Positions 9,239 to 16,837 of a stretch of DNA of 64,000 nucleotides are shown in pieces. Under the pieces are notes generated by a model. It was not told the DNA's origin, did no database searches, and saw nothing but the letters and a program-made list of their open reading frames with translations. Numbering within the stretch: position 1 is the stretch's first letter; the number at the start of each line of letters is the position of its first letter. This DNA is from Planctomycetota bacterium (GTDB taxonomy: Bacteria; Planctomycetota; Planctomycetia; Planctomycetales; Planctomycetaceae), in contig QQVO01000004.1 of the NCBI GenBank assembly GCA_003388505.1, positions 62,001-126,000 of the forward strand. The letters are read 5' to 3'. Position numbers and translations under genes: made by a program.

Positions 9239-9409
9239 GGGCCGGCGACTGGGGCGTCGTCAAAAGCGTGGTCAAGAAGCCGCTGAGCGACGGCGAACCT
9301 CCGCAGCGGATCGATGTCTCGGTATGATAGGGGGGGAATCATGGGCGGTCGATTCAGTTCGTCGCGTCCGTCTACCCGTCGCATTACAAACTCTGGCTTC
9401 CACATTCCG

Positions 9410-9796
9410 ATGTCACACAGACACCGTTCCCGTCGGCATGCCGCGTCCTCCGGGACTCCCCGGCGTGCGGACCGAAAGACGCTGCAACTCTGCGGACAGG
9501 TCGCCGATACGCTCAATTACGTGCTGAGCGGTGAACTCGACGACGATGTCCTCCGCAATTTCTACGTCGACAGCGTGCAGCCGGCGCCGGACGCCTCGCG
9601 GTTGCTCGTTGCGGTCGCGCCGCTCGATCCGTCCGATGAAACGCCGCCGGACGTGGTGATCCGGCAGTTGGAGTTCAATACGCCCCGCATCCGCAGCGCC
9701 GTGGCGTCGGCGATCAGCCGGCGGAAGACGCCCGAGCTTTCGTTCTGGTTCGTCCGGCCCGAAATGCCGCAGCGAACAGACGTCGATGAAGACTGA
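9410..9796 (+). CDS. rbfA: RbfA-like ribosome-binding factor
   Basis: The 128-residue form starts MSHRHRSRRH. The core (DRKTLQLCGQVADTLNYVL, then FYVDSVQPAPDASRLLVAV, and RSAVASAISRRKTPELSFWF at the end) follows the RbfA pattern: an N-terminal helix, a central V-x-P-D strand and a terminal R-x-x-x-x-x-x-R-x-x-P-x-L-x-F. RbfA binds the 30S subunit and aids 16S rRNA maturation at low temperature. It is divergent from standard RbfA and is not near nusA-infB. In-frame ATGs at 9314 and 9341 (the latter preceded by a G-rich tract) are alternative starts; I chose the one matching the MxSHR-type N terminus I recall for homologues. Confidence 0.55.
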   Translation: MSHRHRSRRHAASSGTPRRADRKTLQLCGQVADTLNYVLSGELDDDVLRNFYVDSVQPAPDASRLLVAVAPLDPSDETPPDVVIRQLEFNTPRIRSAVASAISRRKTPELSFWFVRPEMPQRTDVDED

Positions 9797-9863
9797 GGCG
9801 AGCCGCTCGGCATGAGCCGGTGGATGACGGTGTTCGGCGATCGACTCCGTCCACCGGCTTCAA

Positions 9864-12800
9864 TCACGACAGCAGCAGTTTGACGTCGTCAGCCGTGAGG
9901 TTCTTCAGCAGGCTGCCTTTTTCTTCCAGGATGGCGTCAGCCAGATCCCGCTTCTTCTTCTGCAGGTCGAGGATTTTCTCTTCGACCGTATCCCGGCAGA
10001 TCAAGCGGTATGCGAAGACCTGGTTTGTCTGCCCGACGCGGTGCGCCCGGTCGATCGCCTGCGCTTCGACGGCCGGATTCCACCACGGGTCGAGCAGGAA
10101 GACGTATTCGGCGGCGGTCAGGTTGAGTCCCAGTCCGCCGGCTTTAAGGCTGATGAGGAAAACGGTGGTGTCGGGATCGTTCTGGAACTGTTCGATGACC
10201 TGCTTCCGCTTGCGGGTCTGCCCGTCGAGGTAGGCGTATCGAATCTGCTTGCGGTCGAGGTGCTCGCGGACGATGGAGAGCATGCTGGTGAATTGTGAGA
10301 ACACGAGCGATTTGTGCCCTTCGTCGATCAGTTCCTGGAGGTGCGGCACGAGGACGTCGAGTTTTGCGAAAGGCGCCTCTGCTTCGCCGCGGTCAAGCAA
10401 CGCCGGGTGACACGCCGCCTGCCGCAGTCTGAGCAGCGCTTCGAGCACGTGCATCTGGGATTTGCCCATCCCCTGCTTGTTGATCAGGCCCAGCAGGGAG
10501 TCGCGATAGTGGTCGCGGAGTTCTTCGTAGAGCTGGCGCTGCCGGCGGCCCATGCGGCAGTAGATGGTCTCTTCGAACTTGTCGGGCAGTTCGGTGGCGA
10601 CCTGCTGCTTAGTTCTCCGCAGCACGAACGGTTTGAGCCCCTGGGCGACAACCTGCCGCGACTTGGCGTCATCGGTATCCGACGCGTACAACTTGAAGAC
10701 CGAGCTGCGGCCGAGCATGCCCGGATTGAGGAATTCAAAGATCGACCAGAGGTCTCCCAGGTGATTTTCGATCGGGGTTCCGCTGAGGGCGATGCGGTGT
10801 TGCGCCTGAATCAGCCGGGCGGCCTTGGCGACCTGCGAGCCGGAGTTCTTGATGGTCTGCGCCTCATCCAGCACGGCGTAATCGAACTGATGCTCCTTGA
10901 GCGCAACGATGTCCCGCCGCAGCGTCCCGTACGTGGTGAGAATGATGTCGTTCCGCTGAAAGTCGTCGCGCAACTCAGCGCGATGAATTCCCGTGTAGTC
11001 CAGGTGCGACAGATCGGGAGTGAACCGTTCGATCTCCTGCGACCAGTTGAAGATCAGCGACTTGGGCACGACGATCAACGACGGCAGATGCTTCTCGCGT
11101 TCCCGCTTTCTCTCCTGCAGGAGAGCCAGCATCTGCACGGTCTTGCCGAGTCCCATGTCGTCGGCGAGGCAGCCTCCCAGGTGGAAGGTCTGCAGGAAAT
11201 GGAGCCAGCCGAGGCCCTCCTGCTGATAGTGTCGCAGTTCACCTTGAAAGCCGTCCGGTTGGGCGACCGGCTCGACGCCTCCGAACGAGCGGAGTCGCTC
11301 TCGAACCGCGGCGAACTTTTCGTCCACGTCGACCGTTTCCTGAGACGACAACAGGGCGTCGAGCAGGCTGACCTGCGAAGTGGAGAAACGGACGTGGTCC
11401 TCGCCCGGCGCGCCCAGACCGGCGAGAATTCCGTACTGCTGCATCCACTCTTCCGGAAGAATCCCGAGCGACCCGTCGTCCAGGCGGACGGTATTGTCGC
11501 CCCGCGACAGGGCCGACAGGATTTCGGGGAACTTCACCGAACGTCCGTCGAAATCGACGTTGGCGGTGAGTTCGAACCAGTCGATTCCGCTCCGCACCCG
11601 GAACTCCAGGCTGCCCGCCTGGCGGACCGGGCTGCCGTCCGCCTGAACCTTCCAGTTGTCGGCGACGAGGGCCCGCACGGCGTTGCCCAGTTCACCGGCC
11701 GGGATTTCGACGTCGTGCGCGCCGCGGCGATGGTCGATGAGGCGGCGGAAGCCGAGATCCTGCAGCCGCCCCCAGGCCGCTGCCTCAAAGTCGCGATCCC
11801 GCAATACGCACCGTTTCTGATCTCGCTGGACGATGGCCCATTGCGTGCTCGACGCGCTGACCTGAGAACCCAGGTACTCGAATTCCACGACGCCCTGCAG
11901 CCGCTCGTGTTTCCAGCCCCGATTGCGAGGGGAACGGACCGTCAGACATGGGTTGGGCGTCGCGCGGACTTCCTCCAGCCGCAACGCCTCGGGGAGTTTC
12001 AGACGCGGCAGCGACGGCATGTCGAGCAGGGTTTCGACGAGGTCATGCTCCTCGCCGAACTTCGCAGTGATTCCGCCTTCCCGCAGCAGACGGATCCAGC
12101 GGCCGGCGCCGTAGTCGTCGACGCGGGCAATGGTGTCGTCGGTGACCACCAGCCCGCCGGGGATGATCAATCGCGCTTCCGAGACGGGAAGCGTTTCCTG
12201 GTCCCGCTGCAATTGCCCCTTCAACTGCCAGGTCTTTGTCGTCTCGTCTTCCTCCACCACGGCGGTCAGGCTCCACGGCGCCCCCTGATCCCATTGCAGC
12301 GGCTGCGACTTCTTGAACGGCTCGTCGAGAACGCGGACGCGCCCGGTTGCGCACATCATCGGCAGCAGCATCAGAGCCAATTCGTAAGAGAGCCGAAACC
12401 GGTGAATCGACGCTTGGACCTCGGCCTGCTGCGCGTACCAGCCGGTCCGCTCAGGAATGCCACCGACGAGATAGGCGAGAATCCTCCGGTCGTCCTCGTG
12501 GACGATTTCATCCAGCCGGCCGGGACGCAGCTTGAGGGGCTTCAGCTTGCCCCACTGGCCGGTCGTCCGGCGCTGCCGCTGAGACGTCTGCACCACGAGT
12601 TCCCTCGCGTTGGAACTTTCCTGCAGATCGATCTCAAAGAAAATCTCGCGCTCGCGTTCGTTGGAGGCGTCGGGACCCTTCCCCGCGAGATCGGCGCGGA
12701 GGTGGTTCAGCTTGACCTCCCAGTCGCGCGACTTGACCTCGACAGTGGGCCGTTCCGAGGCGGTCCGCCGCCGTGGGATCGGGATTTCCACGCCGTCGAG

Positions 12801-13166
12801 GTCGTCGTCCCACAGGTCCTCGTCGAGTCTGGCGGCGGGTTCGACGGCCGCGGCGAAGGGAGGAACATGGCCCCGCGTCGGCATTCCGGAGATCAAGTGG
12901 CCTGCATCGACGGCGAGGATCGTCGCCCACAAATGCTTGCAGGCCGGTTCGCGCGATGAGGAGTCCCCCACGCACGAGCAGAACATTTTCAGATCGTCCT
13001 GCTGGCGGCTGAGTTGTGTGTGGTACTCGACTCCGTCCCGCACCGTGCCGTGCAGGTTGTCCGGGGTGACCCTCGTGACGGCGACCCGTTCCGCCTGTAA
13101 GTACGCCGCACCACGGAAACGCACGTCCCCGCGAAACCGGGACTCAAGAAACTTGGACAGCGACAC
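9864..13166 (-). CDS. SNF2/HepA-family helicase with N-terminal SWIM zinc finger
   Basis: This is a ~1100-residue protein. A SWIM-type Cys/His zinc motif near the N terminus (FCSCVGDSSSREPACKHLW) suggests nucleic acid or protein binding. The C-terminal ~500 residues are a SNF2 ATPase: DDMGLGKTVQML (motif I), TTYGTLRRD, DEAQTIKNSGSQ (motif II), LSGTPIENHLGDLW (motif III), and LKAGGLGLNLTAAE with DPWWNPAVEAQAIDRAHRVG (motifs V-VI). Such bacterial Swi2/Snf2 proteins translocate on DNA and may recycle RNA polymerase or act in repair; the exact role here is unknown. GTG at 13166 has a GGGAGG ribosome binding site 5 bp upstream; ATG at 13235 is the longer alternative without one. Confidence 0.88.
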   Translation of the reverse strand: MSLSKFLESRFRGDVRFRGAAYLQAERVAVTRVTPDNLHGTVRDGVEYHTQLSRQQDDLKMFCSCVGDSSSREPACKHLWATILAVDAGHLISGMPTRGHVPPFAAAVEPAARLDEDLWDDDLDGVEIPIPRRRTASERPTVEVKSRDWEVKLNHLRADLAGKGPDASNEREREIFFEIDLQESSNARELVVQTSQRQRRTTGQWGKLKPLKLRPGRLDEIVHEDDRRILAYLVGGIPERTGWYAQQAEVQASIHRFRLSYELALMLLPMMCATGRVRVLDEPFKKSQPLQWDQGAPWSLTAVVEEDETTKTWQLKGQLQRDQETLPVSEARLIIPGGLVVTDDTIARVDDYGAGRWIRLLREGGITAKFGEEHDLVETLLDMPSLPRLKLPEALRLEEVRATPNPCLTVRSPRNRGWKHERLQGVVEFEYLGSQVSASSTQWAIVQRDQKRCVLRDRDFEAAAWGRLQDLGFRRLIDHRRGAHDVEIPAGELGNAVRALVADNWKVQADGSPVRQAGSLEFRVRSGIDWFELTANVDFDGRSVKFPEILSALSRGDNTVRLDDGSLGILPEEWMQQYGILAGLGAPGEDHVRFSTSQVSLLDALLSSQETVDVDEKFAAVRERLRSFGGVEPVAQPDGFQGELRHYQQEGLGWLHFLQTFHLGGCLADDMGLGKTVQMLALLQERKREREKHLPSLIVVPKSLIFNWSQEIERFTPDLSHLDYTGIHRAELRDDFQRNDIILTTYGTLRRDIVALKEHQFDYAVLDEAQTIKNSGSQVAKAARLIQAQHRIALSGTPIENHLGDLWSIFEFLNPGMLGRSSVFKLYASDTDDAKSRQVVAQGLKPFVLRRTKQQVATELPDKFEETIYCRMGRRQRQLYEELRDHYRDSLLGLINKQGMGKSQMHVLEALLRLRQAACHPALLDRGEAEAPFAKLDVLVPHLQELIDEGHKSLVFSQFTSMLSIVREHLDRKQIRYAYLDGQTRKRKQVIEQFQNDPDTTVFLISLKAGGLGLNLTAAEYVFLLDPWWNPAVEAQAIDRAHRVGQTNQVFAYRLICRDTVEEKILDLQKKKRDLADAILEEKGSLLKNLTADDVKLLLS

Positions 13167-13422
13167 CAACGCCTCCCTGCGGTCTTGTCTTTCACTCAGC
13201 GGCCAATCGGAGAAGCACTTCGCGCTGAAGCGCATCCGGCAAGGTTAGTGAATCCCGGCCGCGCGACGCCAGCCTGAGTTGGGCATGTTGACCGAGAATT
13301 CTCGCAGGGCGGATTTGGAAGACGCGCATGGGACGCGGAGGGATGCGGATTCGGCGGATGGGCGCGGATTGTCGGAGAAGCAACTCACAAAGGGGCGGGA
13401 AAAACCGGATGCGCCGCCGGGT

Positions 13423-13986
13423 TCAGGCAGCATCGAATCCGCGCCAAAGTTGAGATGCCAACACTCCAGCCACGCCTGCCTGCCAGACGACAAACTCGAA
13501 AACGATCCAGCAAATCGAGGGAATCGACGATGCGGAGCCGAATGCGTCGACGAAGGAAAAAAGGGCAAGCGTTACCGCTTGAAGTGCTGCGCCGGTGAGT
13601 GCAACCCAAGCAATCCCAGCCTCTTCACTTAAAAAGACGCCCAAGGGAATTGCGACAACAAATGCTCCCGTTCCGCCCACCAATCCTCCACGAAACACGT
13701 GCTCAATCACCCCCCCACCAGCCCCGTAGAGTCCTCCAGCCAGGGCGAGAACGGCCCACGCCAGCGGGTTCGCCACGGCTGAAGAGGCGACGATTGCAAT
13801 CCTGCGAACCGGGGAGGGGGATCCGATTGTGTGCGAAATCGCGATCAGCAATGCGAATCCAAAGAACAGGCCGGGCAGAATCAAGCCGAGTGGCCAGCAG
13901 ACGAAACTTACGGATGCGGAAGCCGCTCCGGAGGCCATACCTGCTAACAGGAACACGGGAACGGGTCGACGTTGTACGGTTCTCAT
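13423..13986 (-). CDS. Small integral membrane protein of unknown function
   Basis: The 187-residue protein is almost entirely hydrophobic and Gly/Ala-rich, with about five or six predicted membrane segments (for example LILPGLFFGFALLIAI and GAFVVAIPLGVFL). I recognise no family. It sits alone on the minus strand between the SNF2 gene and the plus-strand LarA-like gene. Codon and base use match its neighbours, which supports a real gene. No clear ribosome binding site precedes the ATG. Confidence 0.6.
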   Translation of the reverse strand: MRTVQRRPVPVFLLAGMASGAASASVSFVCWPLGLILPGLFFGFALLIAISHTIGSPSPVRRIAIVASSAVANPLAWAVLALAGGLYGAGGGVIEHVFRGGLVGGTGAFVVAIPLGVFLSEEAGIAWVALTGAALQAVTLALFSFVDAFGSASSIPSICWIVFEFVVWQAGVAGVLASQLWRGFDAA

Positions 13987-14192
13987 CTGTGTCGAACCGC
14001 AAAATGGCTCGTCAGATAACCCGGACTATGAAGTTCGTGGCACTTCACGTCACTCAAGCAGTGTCGGTTGACTCAGCGTTTACGAGACAATGCGCCCCCT
14101 GCGGCGTCCGTTCACCCGGCGGAGGAAATCTGTTTGCGGCTCACCTACAATAATGAATTGGACTGCGATAGCGCCGAAACAAAGCATCCGAC

Positions 14193-15440
14193 ATGCCGCA
14201 GGAATTGCCCGTATTGAGTGACGAACAGGTTCGGTCCTGGATTGCCCAGAATGTTCGGACCGAAGACTTCACGGGGCGGCGGACGCTGCTCATCGTTCCC
14301 GATCACACGCGAACCGCGCCGCTGCCGCTGCTGTTCGATGCGCTGTTTCAGCAACTCAGGCCGGTCGTCGCGTCGCTGGACGTTATGTTTGCGCTCGGAA
14401 CTCACCCGCCGCTCTCTGAATCCCGGATGTGCAGGTTGCTGGGGATTTCTCCCGAGGAAAGGGGACGCCTGTTTTACCAGACGGAGCTCCTCAACCACGA
14501 ATGGGACAATCCCGAAAGTTTGCACACCCTGGGAGTGCTCACCCGTGAGGAGACGCTTGAAATCTCAGGCGGTTTGCTGGAGGTCGATGTTCCGGTTCGC
14601 ATCAACAAGCGGGTTCTCGACTACGACTCGCTGCTTGTCCTAGGGCCGGTCTTTCCGCATGAGGTCGTGGGATTCTCGGGCGGAAACAAATACTTCTTCC
14701 CCGGTATTTCCGGCCCTGAACTGCTCAATTTCTTCCACTGGCTCGGCGCGCTGATCACGAACGTGGGGATCATCGGCGTCAAGGACACGCCGGTTCGGCG
14801 GGTCGTCGACCGCGCGGCTCGGATGATTCCGACCGAGCGGAAGGCCGTGACATTTGTCGTGACGCCGGACGGGTCAGCCCGCCTGCACGGCCTGTTTTAC
14901 GGGTCGCCGGAAGAGGCCTGGAACGGCGCCGCTGACCTTTCAGGCCGTGCGCACATCGAGCAGAAGGCGCGGCCGTTTCATACGGTGCTGTCCTGCGCTC
15001 CGCCGATGTACGATGAGTTGTGGGTTGCGGGAAAATGCATGTACAAGCTCGAGCCGGTCGTGGCCGACGGGGGAGAACTGATTATCTATGCTCCGCACAT
15101 GGAAGTGATTTCGGTGACGCACGGCCGGTTAATCGCAGAGATCGGCTATCATTGCCGCGACTACTTCACGAAGCAGTGGGACCGCTTCAAGGACTATCCG
15201 TGGGGTGTGCTTGCTCACTCCACCCACGTGCGGGGCGGCGGGACTTTCGAAGGCGGTGTTGAGAATTGCCGCGTGCGAGTCACACTGGCGAGTGCCGTTC
15301 CGCCGGAAGTCTGCGAGAAGATCAATCTGGGTTATCGTGATCCGGATTCGATTGACCCCGAGGACTACGCAGACAGGGAAGAGGAAGGGATTTTGCTGGT
15401 GCGAAAAGCCGGCGAGCAGTTGTATCGCCTGATCGACTGA
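14193..15440 (+). CDS. LarA-like (DUF2088) nickel-pincer racemase-family protein
   Basis: The 415-residue protein keeps LarA-type motifs: IVPDHTRTAP (substrate-site D-x-T-R), LGTHPPL (catalytic His of the GTH motif) and FPHEVVGFSGGNKYFFPG, which aligns with LarA's H-x-x-x-G-F-S-G-G-x-K-x-x-P-G segment. That segment's Lys holds the nickel-pincer cofactor. LarA enzymes racemise or epimerise 2-hydroxyacids such as lactate or malate. The cofactor needs LarB, LarC and LarE, none of which is in this window, and the substrate cannot be read from sequence. A 101-bp repeat copy begins 32 bp after the stop. Confidence 0.75.
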   Translation: MPQELPVLSDEQVRSWIAQNVRTEDFTGRRTLLIVPDHTRTAPLPLLFDALFQQLRPVVASLDVMFALGTHPPLSESRMCRLLGISPEERGRLFYQTELLNHEWDNPESLHTLGVLTREETLEISGGLLEVDVPVRINKRVLDYDSLLVLGPVFPHEVVGFSGGNKYFFPGISGPELLNFFHWLGALITNVGIIGVKDTPVRRVVDRAARMIPTERKAVTFVVTPDGSARLHGLFYGSPEEAWNGAADLSGRAHIEQKARPFHTVLSCAPPMYDELWVAGKCMYKLEPVVADGGELIIYAPHMEVISVTHGRLIAEIGYHCRDYFTKQWDRFKDYPWGVLAHSTHVRGGGTFEGGVENCRVRVTLASAVPPEVCEKINLGYRDPDSIDPEDYADREEEGILLVRKAGEQLYRLID

Positions 15441-15472
15441 GTGGTGACCCGCAGGACTCACCCTGCAGGCTT

Positions 15473-15573
15473 TAGAGCAAATTGCTCTACCATGTGTCCG
15501 CGTCGAGCGGTGTTCGGACTGTCGTGGACGAAAATCCGCGAGACAGATCGCCAACACTGATTTGCAAAGCGCT
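15473..15573. repeat. 101-bp dispersed repeat, copy 1
   Basis: It starts with a perfect 8+1+8 palindrome (TAGAGCAA, A, TTGCTCTA) and ends with TTTGCAAAGCGCT. I count 3 mismatches against copy 2 (16403-16503) and about 21 against copy 3 (56753-56853), with no length change. It lies 32 bp downstream of the LarA-like gene and 31 bp upstream of the phosphatase gene. Confidence 0.9.
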
Positions 15574-15604
15574 AAAACGTTCGCAACGACCAATGGGATC
15601 TTGC

Positions 15605-16405
15605 ATGCCGGCGGATACGACGGAATTGAAGCAGCGTCTTGAATTCGCCCTTGCGGCCGCGCGGGAGGCTTCGACGCTGATCCTGCCTTACTACAACAAC
15701 CCCGATCTGGCGGTGGAGTTGAAGGGGGACGAGTCTCCGGTGACGGCGGCCGACCGGGGCGCCGAAGAACTGTTGCGCAAGCTGATTGCGGAGGAGTATC
15801 CGGCTGACGGGATTCTCGGTGAGGAATTCGGGGAGCGCGAGGGGACTTCAGGGTATCGGTGGATTCTTGACCCGATCGATGGCACCGTGTCGTTCGTGCA
15901 TGGTGTGCCGCTGTTCGGAACACTGATCGGTCTGGAACAGGCGGGCGAGGCGAAGCTGGGAGTCTGCCGGATGCCGGCGCTGGACGAGACGGTCTACGCA
16001 GCATCGGGTTGCGGCGCCTGGTGGCAGACGGGCGGGGCCGATCCGCGGCCGGCCCGCGTGAGCGACACGGACCGGCTCGATCGGGCGCTGTTCTCTTATA
16101 CGGCGCTCGAGTTATTCGCCGAGTACCACCGCCGATCGGCCTTCGACGCCCTTATGGATTCGGTCGCGTCGAGCCGCGCGTGGGGCGACTGTTACGGACA
16201 CATTCTGGTGGCGACGGGCCGTGCAGACCTGATGGTTGATCCGGTGATGAACGCTTGGGACGCGGCGCCTTTGTTGCCGATCCTGCGGGAAGCCGGCGGA
16301 TCGTTTGTCGACTGGACCGGGTCCGAGACGATTTACGGCGGCAACGGCATCTCGGTGAACGCCAGGCTTCGCGATGCTGTGGTGGAGGTCGTCACGCGCG
16401 ATTAG
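15605..16405 (+). CDS. Inositol-monophosphatase-family phosphatase (possibly histidinol-phosphatase HisN)
   Basis: The 266-residue protein has the Li-sensitive phosphatase signature: GDESPVTAADRGAEELLR (first metal-binding region), GEEFGE, the core DPIDGTVSFVHGVP, and the second metal motif AWDAAPLLPILREAGG. These Mg2+-dependent enzymes dephosphorylate inositol phosphate, histidinol phosphate or PAP. The pattern DPIDGTxSFVHGVPLFGTLI resembles HisN-type enzymes more than SuhB. No histidine biosynthesis genes are adjacent. ATG 15605 is chosen; ATG 15593 is also in frame. The gene is bracketed by two copies of a 101-bp repeat, and its TAG stop is the first triplet of the downstream copy. Confidence 0.85.
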   Translation: MPADTTELKQRLEFALAAAREASTLILPYYNNPDLAVELKGDESPVTAADRGAEELLRKLIAEEYPADGILGEEFGEREGTSGYRWILDPIDGTVSFVHGVPLFGTLIGLEQAGEAKLGVCRMPALDETVYAASGCGAWWQTGGADPRPARVSDTDRLDRALFSYTALELFAEYHRRSAFDALMDSVASSRAWGDCYGHILVATGRADLMVDPVMNAWDAAPLLPILREAGGSFVDWTGSETIYGGNGISVNARLRDAVVEVVTRD

Positions 16406-16503
16406 AGCAAATTGCTCTACCATGTGTCCGCGTCGAGCGGTGTTTGGACTGTCGAGGACGAGAATCCGCGAGACAGATCGCCAACACTGATTTGCAAAGC
16501 GCT
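16403..16503. repeat. 101-bp dispersed repeat, copy 2
   Basis: It differs from copy 1 at three positions over 101 bp. Its first three bases, TAG, are the stop codon of the phosphatase gene, so the repeat abuts or overlaps the coding sequence exactly. Same orientation as copy 1, 930 bp away. Confidence 0.9.
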
Positions 16504-16659
16504 ATAGCGGCGCGGTGTGCGACGACTGCGGCCCGCGCTGTGGTGCCGGCGAATCGGCCTCTTGCCGGGATTATCGGCCGGATGTATCCTGAAAGCGGGG
16601 GCGGAGTCCCTCATTGGAACGGGGTCGGCAGACTTTTGGCTCATCCCGGCTGAATAGAC

Positions 16660-16735
16660 GGGTGCCACTGGCTCCGCCAGTGCGAACCAGACAGGACTTC
16701 GACTCCGCGATGCACTGGCAAAGCCAGTGGCACCC
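16660..16735. repeat. REPIN-like double palindrome
   Basis: The left arm (16660-16683) and right arm (16712-16735) are 24-bp inverted repeats with two mismatches, both beginning GGGTGCCACTGGC when read inward. Each arm itself folds into a CACTGGC/GCCAGTG hairpin with a 3-nt loop. Two inverted hairpins around a ~28-bp spacer is the architecture of REP doublets, which RAYT (Y1) transposases mobilise. With copy 2 it fills the 430-bp gap before the TPR gene; nothing else is seen there. Confidence 0.75.
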
Positions 16736-16837
16736 AACGCGTCAATTCAGGATTGAACAACCAATCTTGCCTGTCACCAATCAACGGCGCATCGAGCCGT
16801 TCAGGAATTGACACATCAATCTCCCGCAAGGTTCTCC

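Noticed and set aside
9323-9328. TATGAT as a promoter -10 for the rbfA-like gene
   Set aside because: No acceptable -35 at 16-18 bp, and it falls within the span of possible upstream start codons.
10314-12959. Long plus-strand open frame (881 codons) opposite the SNF2 helicase
   Set aside because: Low-complexity composition and no motif; the minus strand encodes all SNF2 motifs in the same interval.
13307-13380. Repetitive-looking GACGCGGA/GCGGATT words upstream of the SNF2 gene
   Set aside because: No inverted partner or exact period is found; too degenerate to call as an element.
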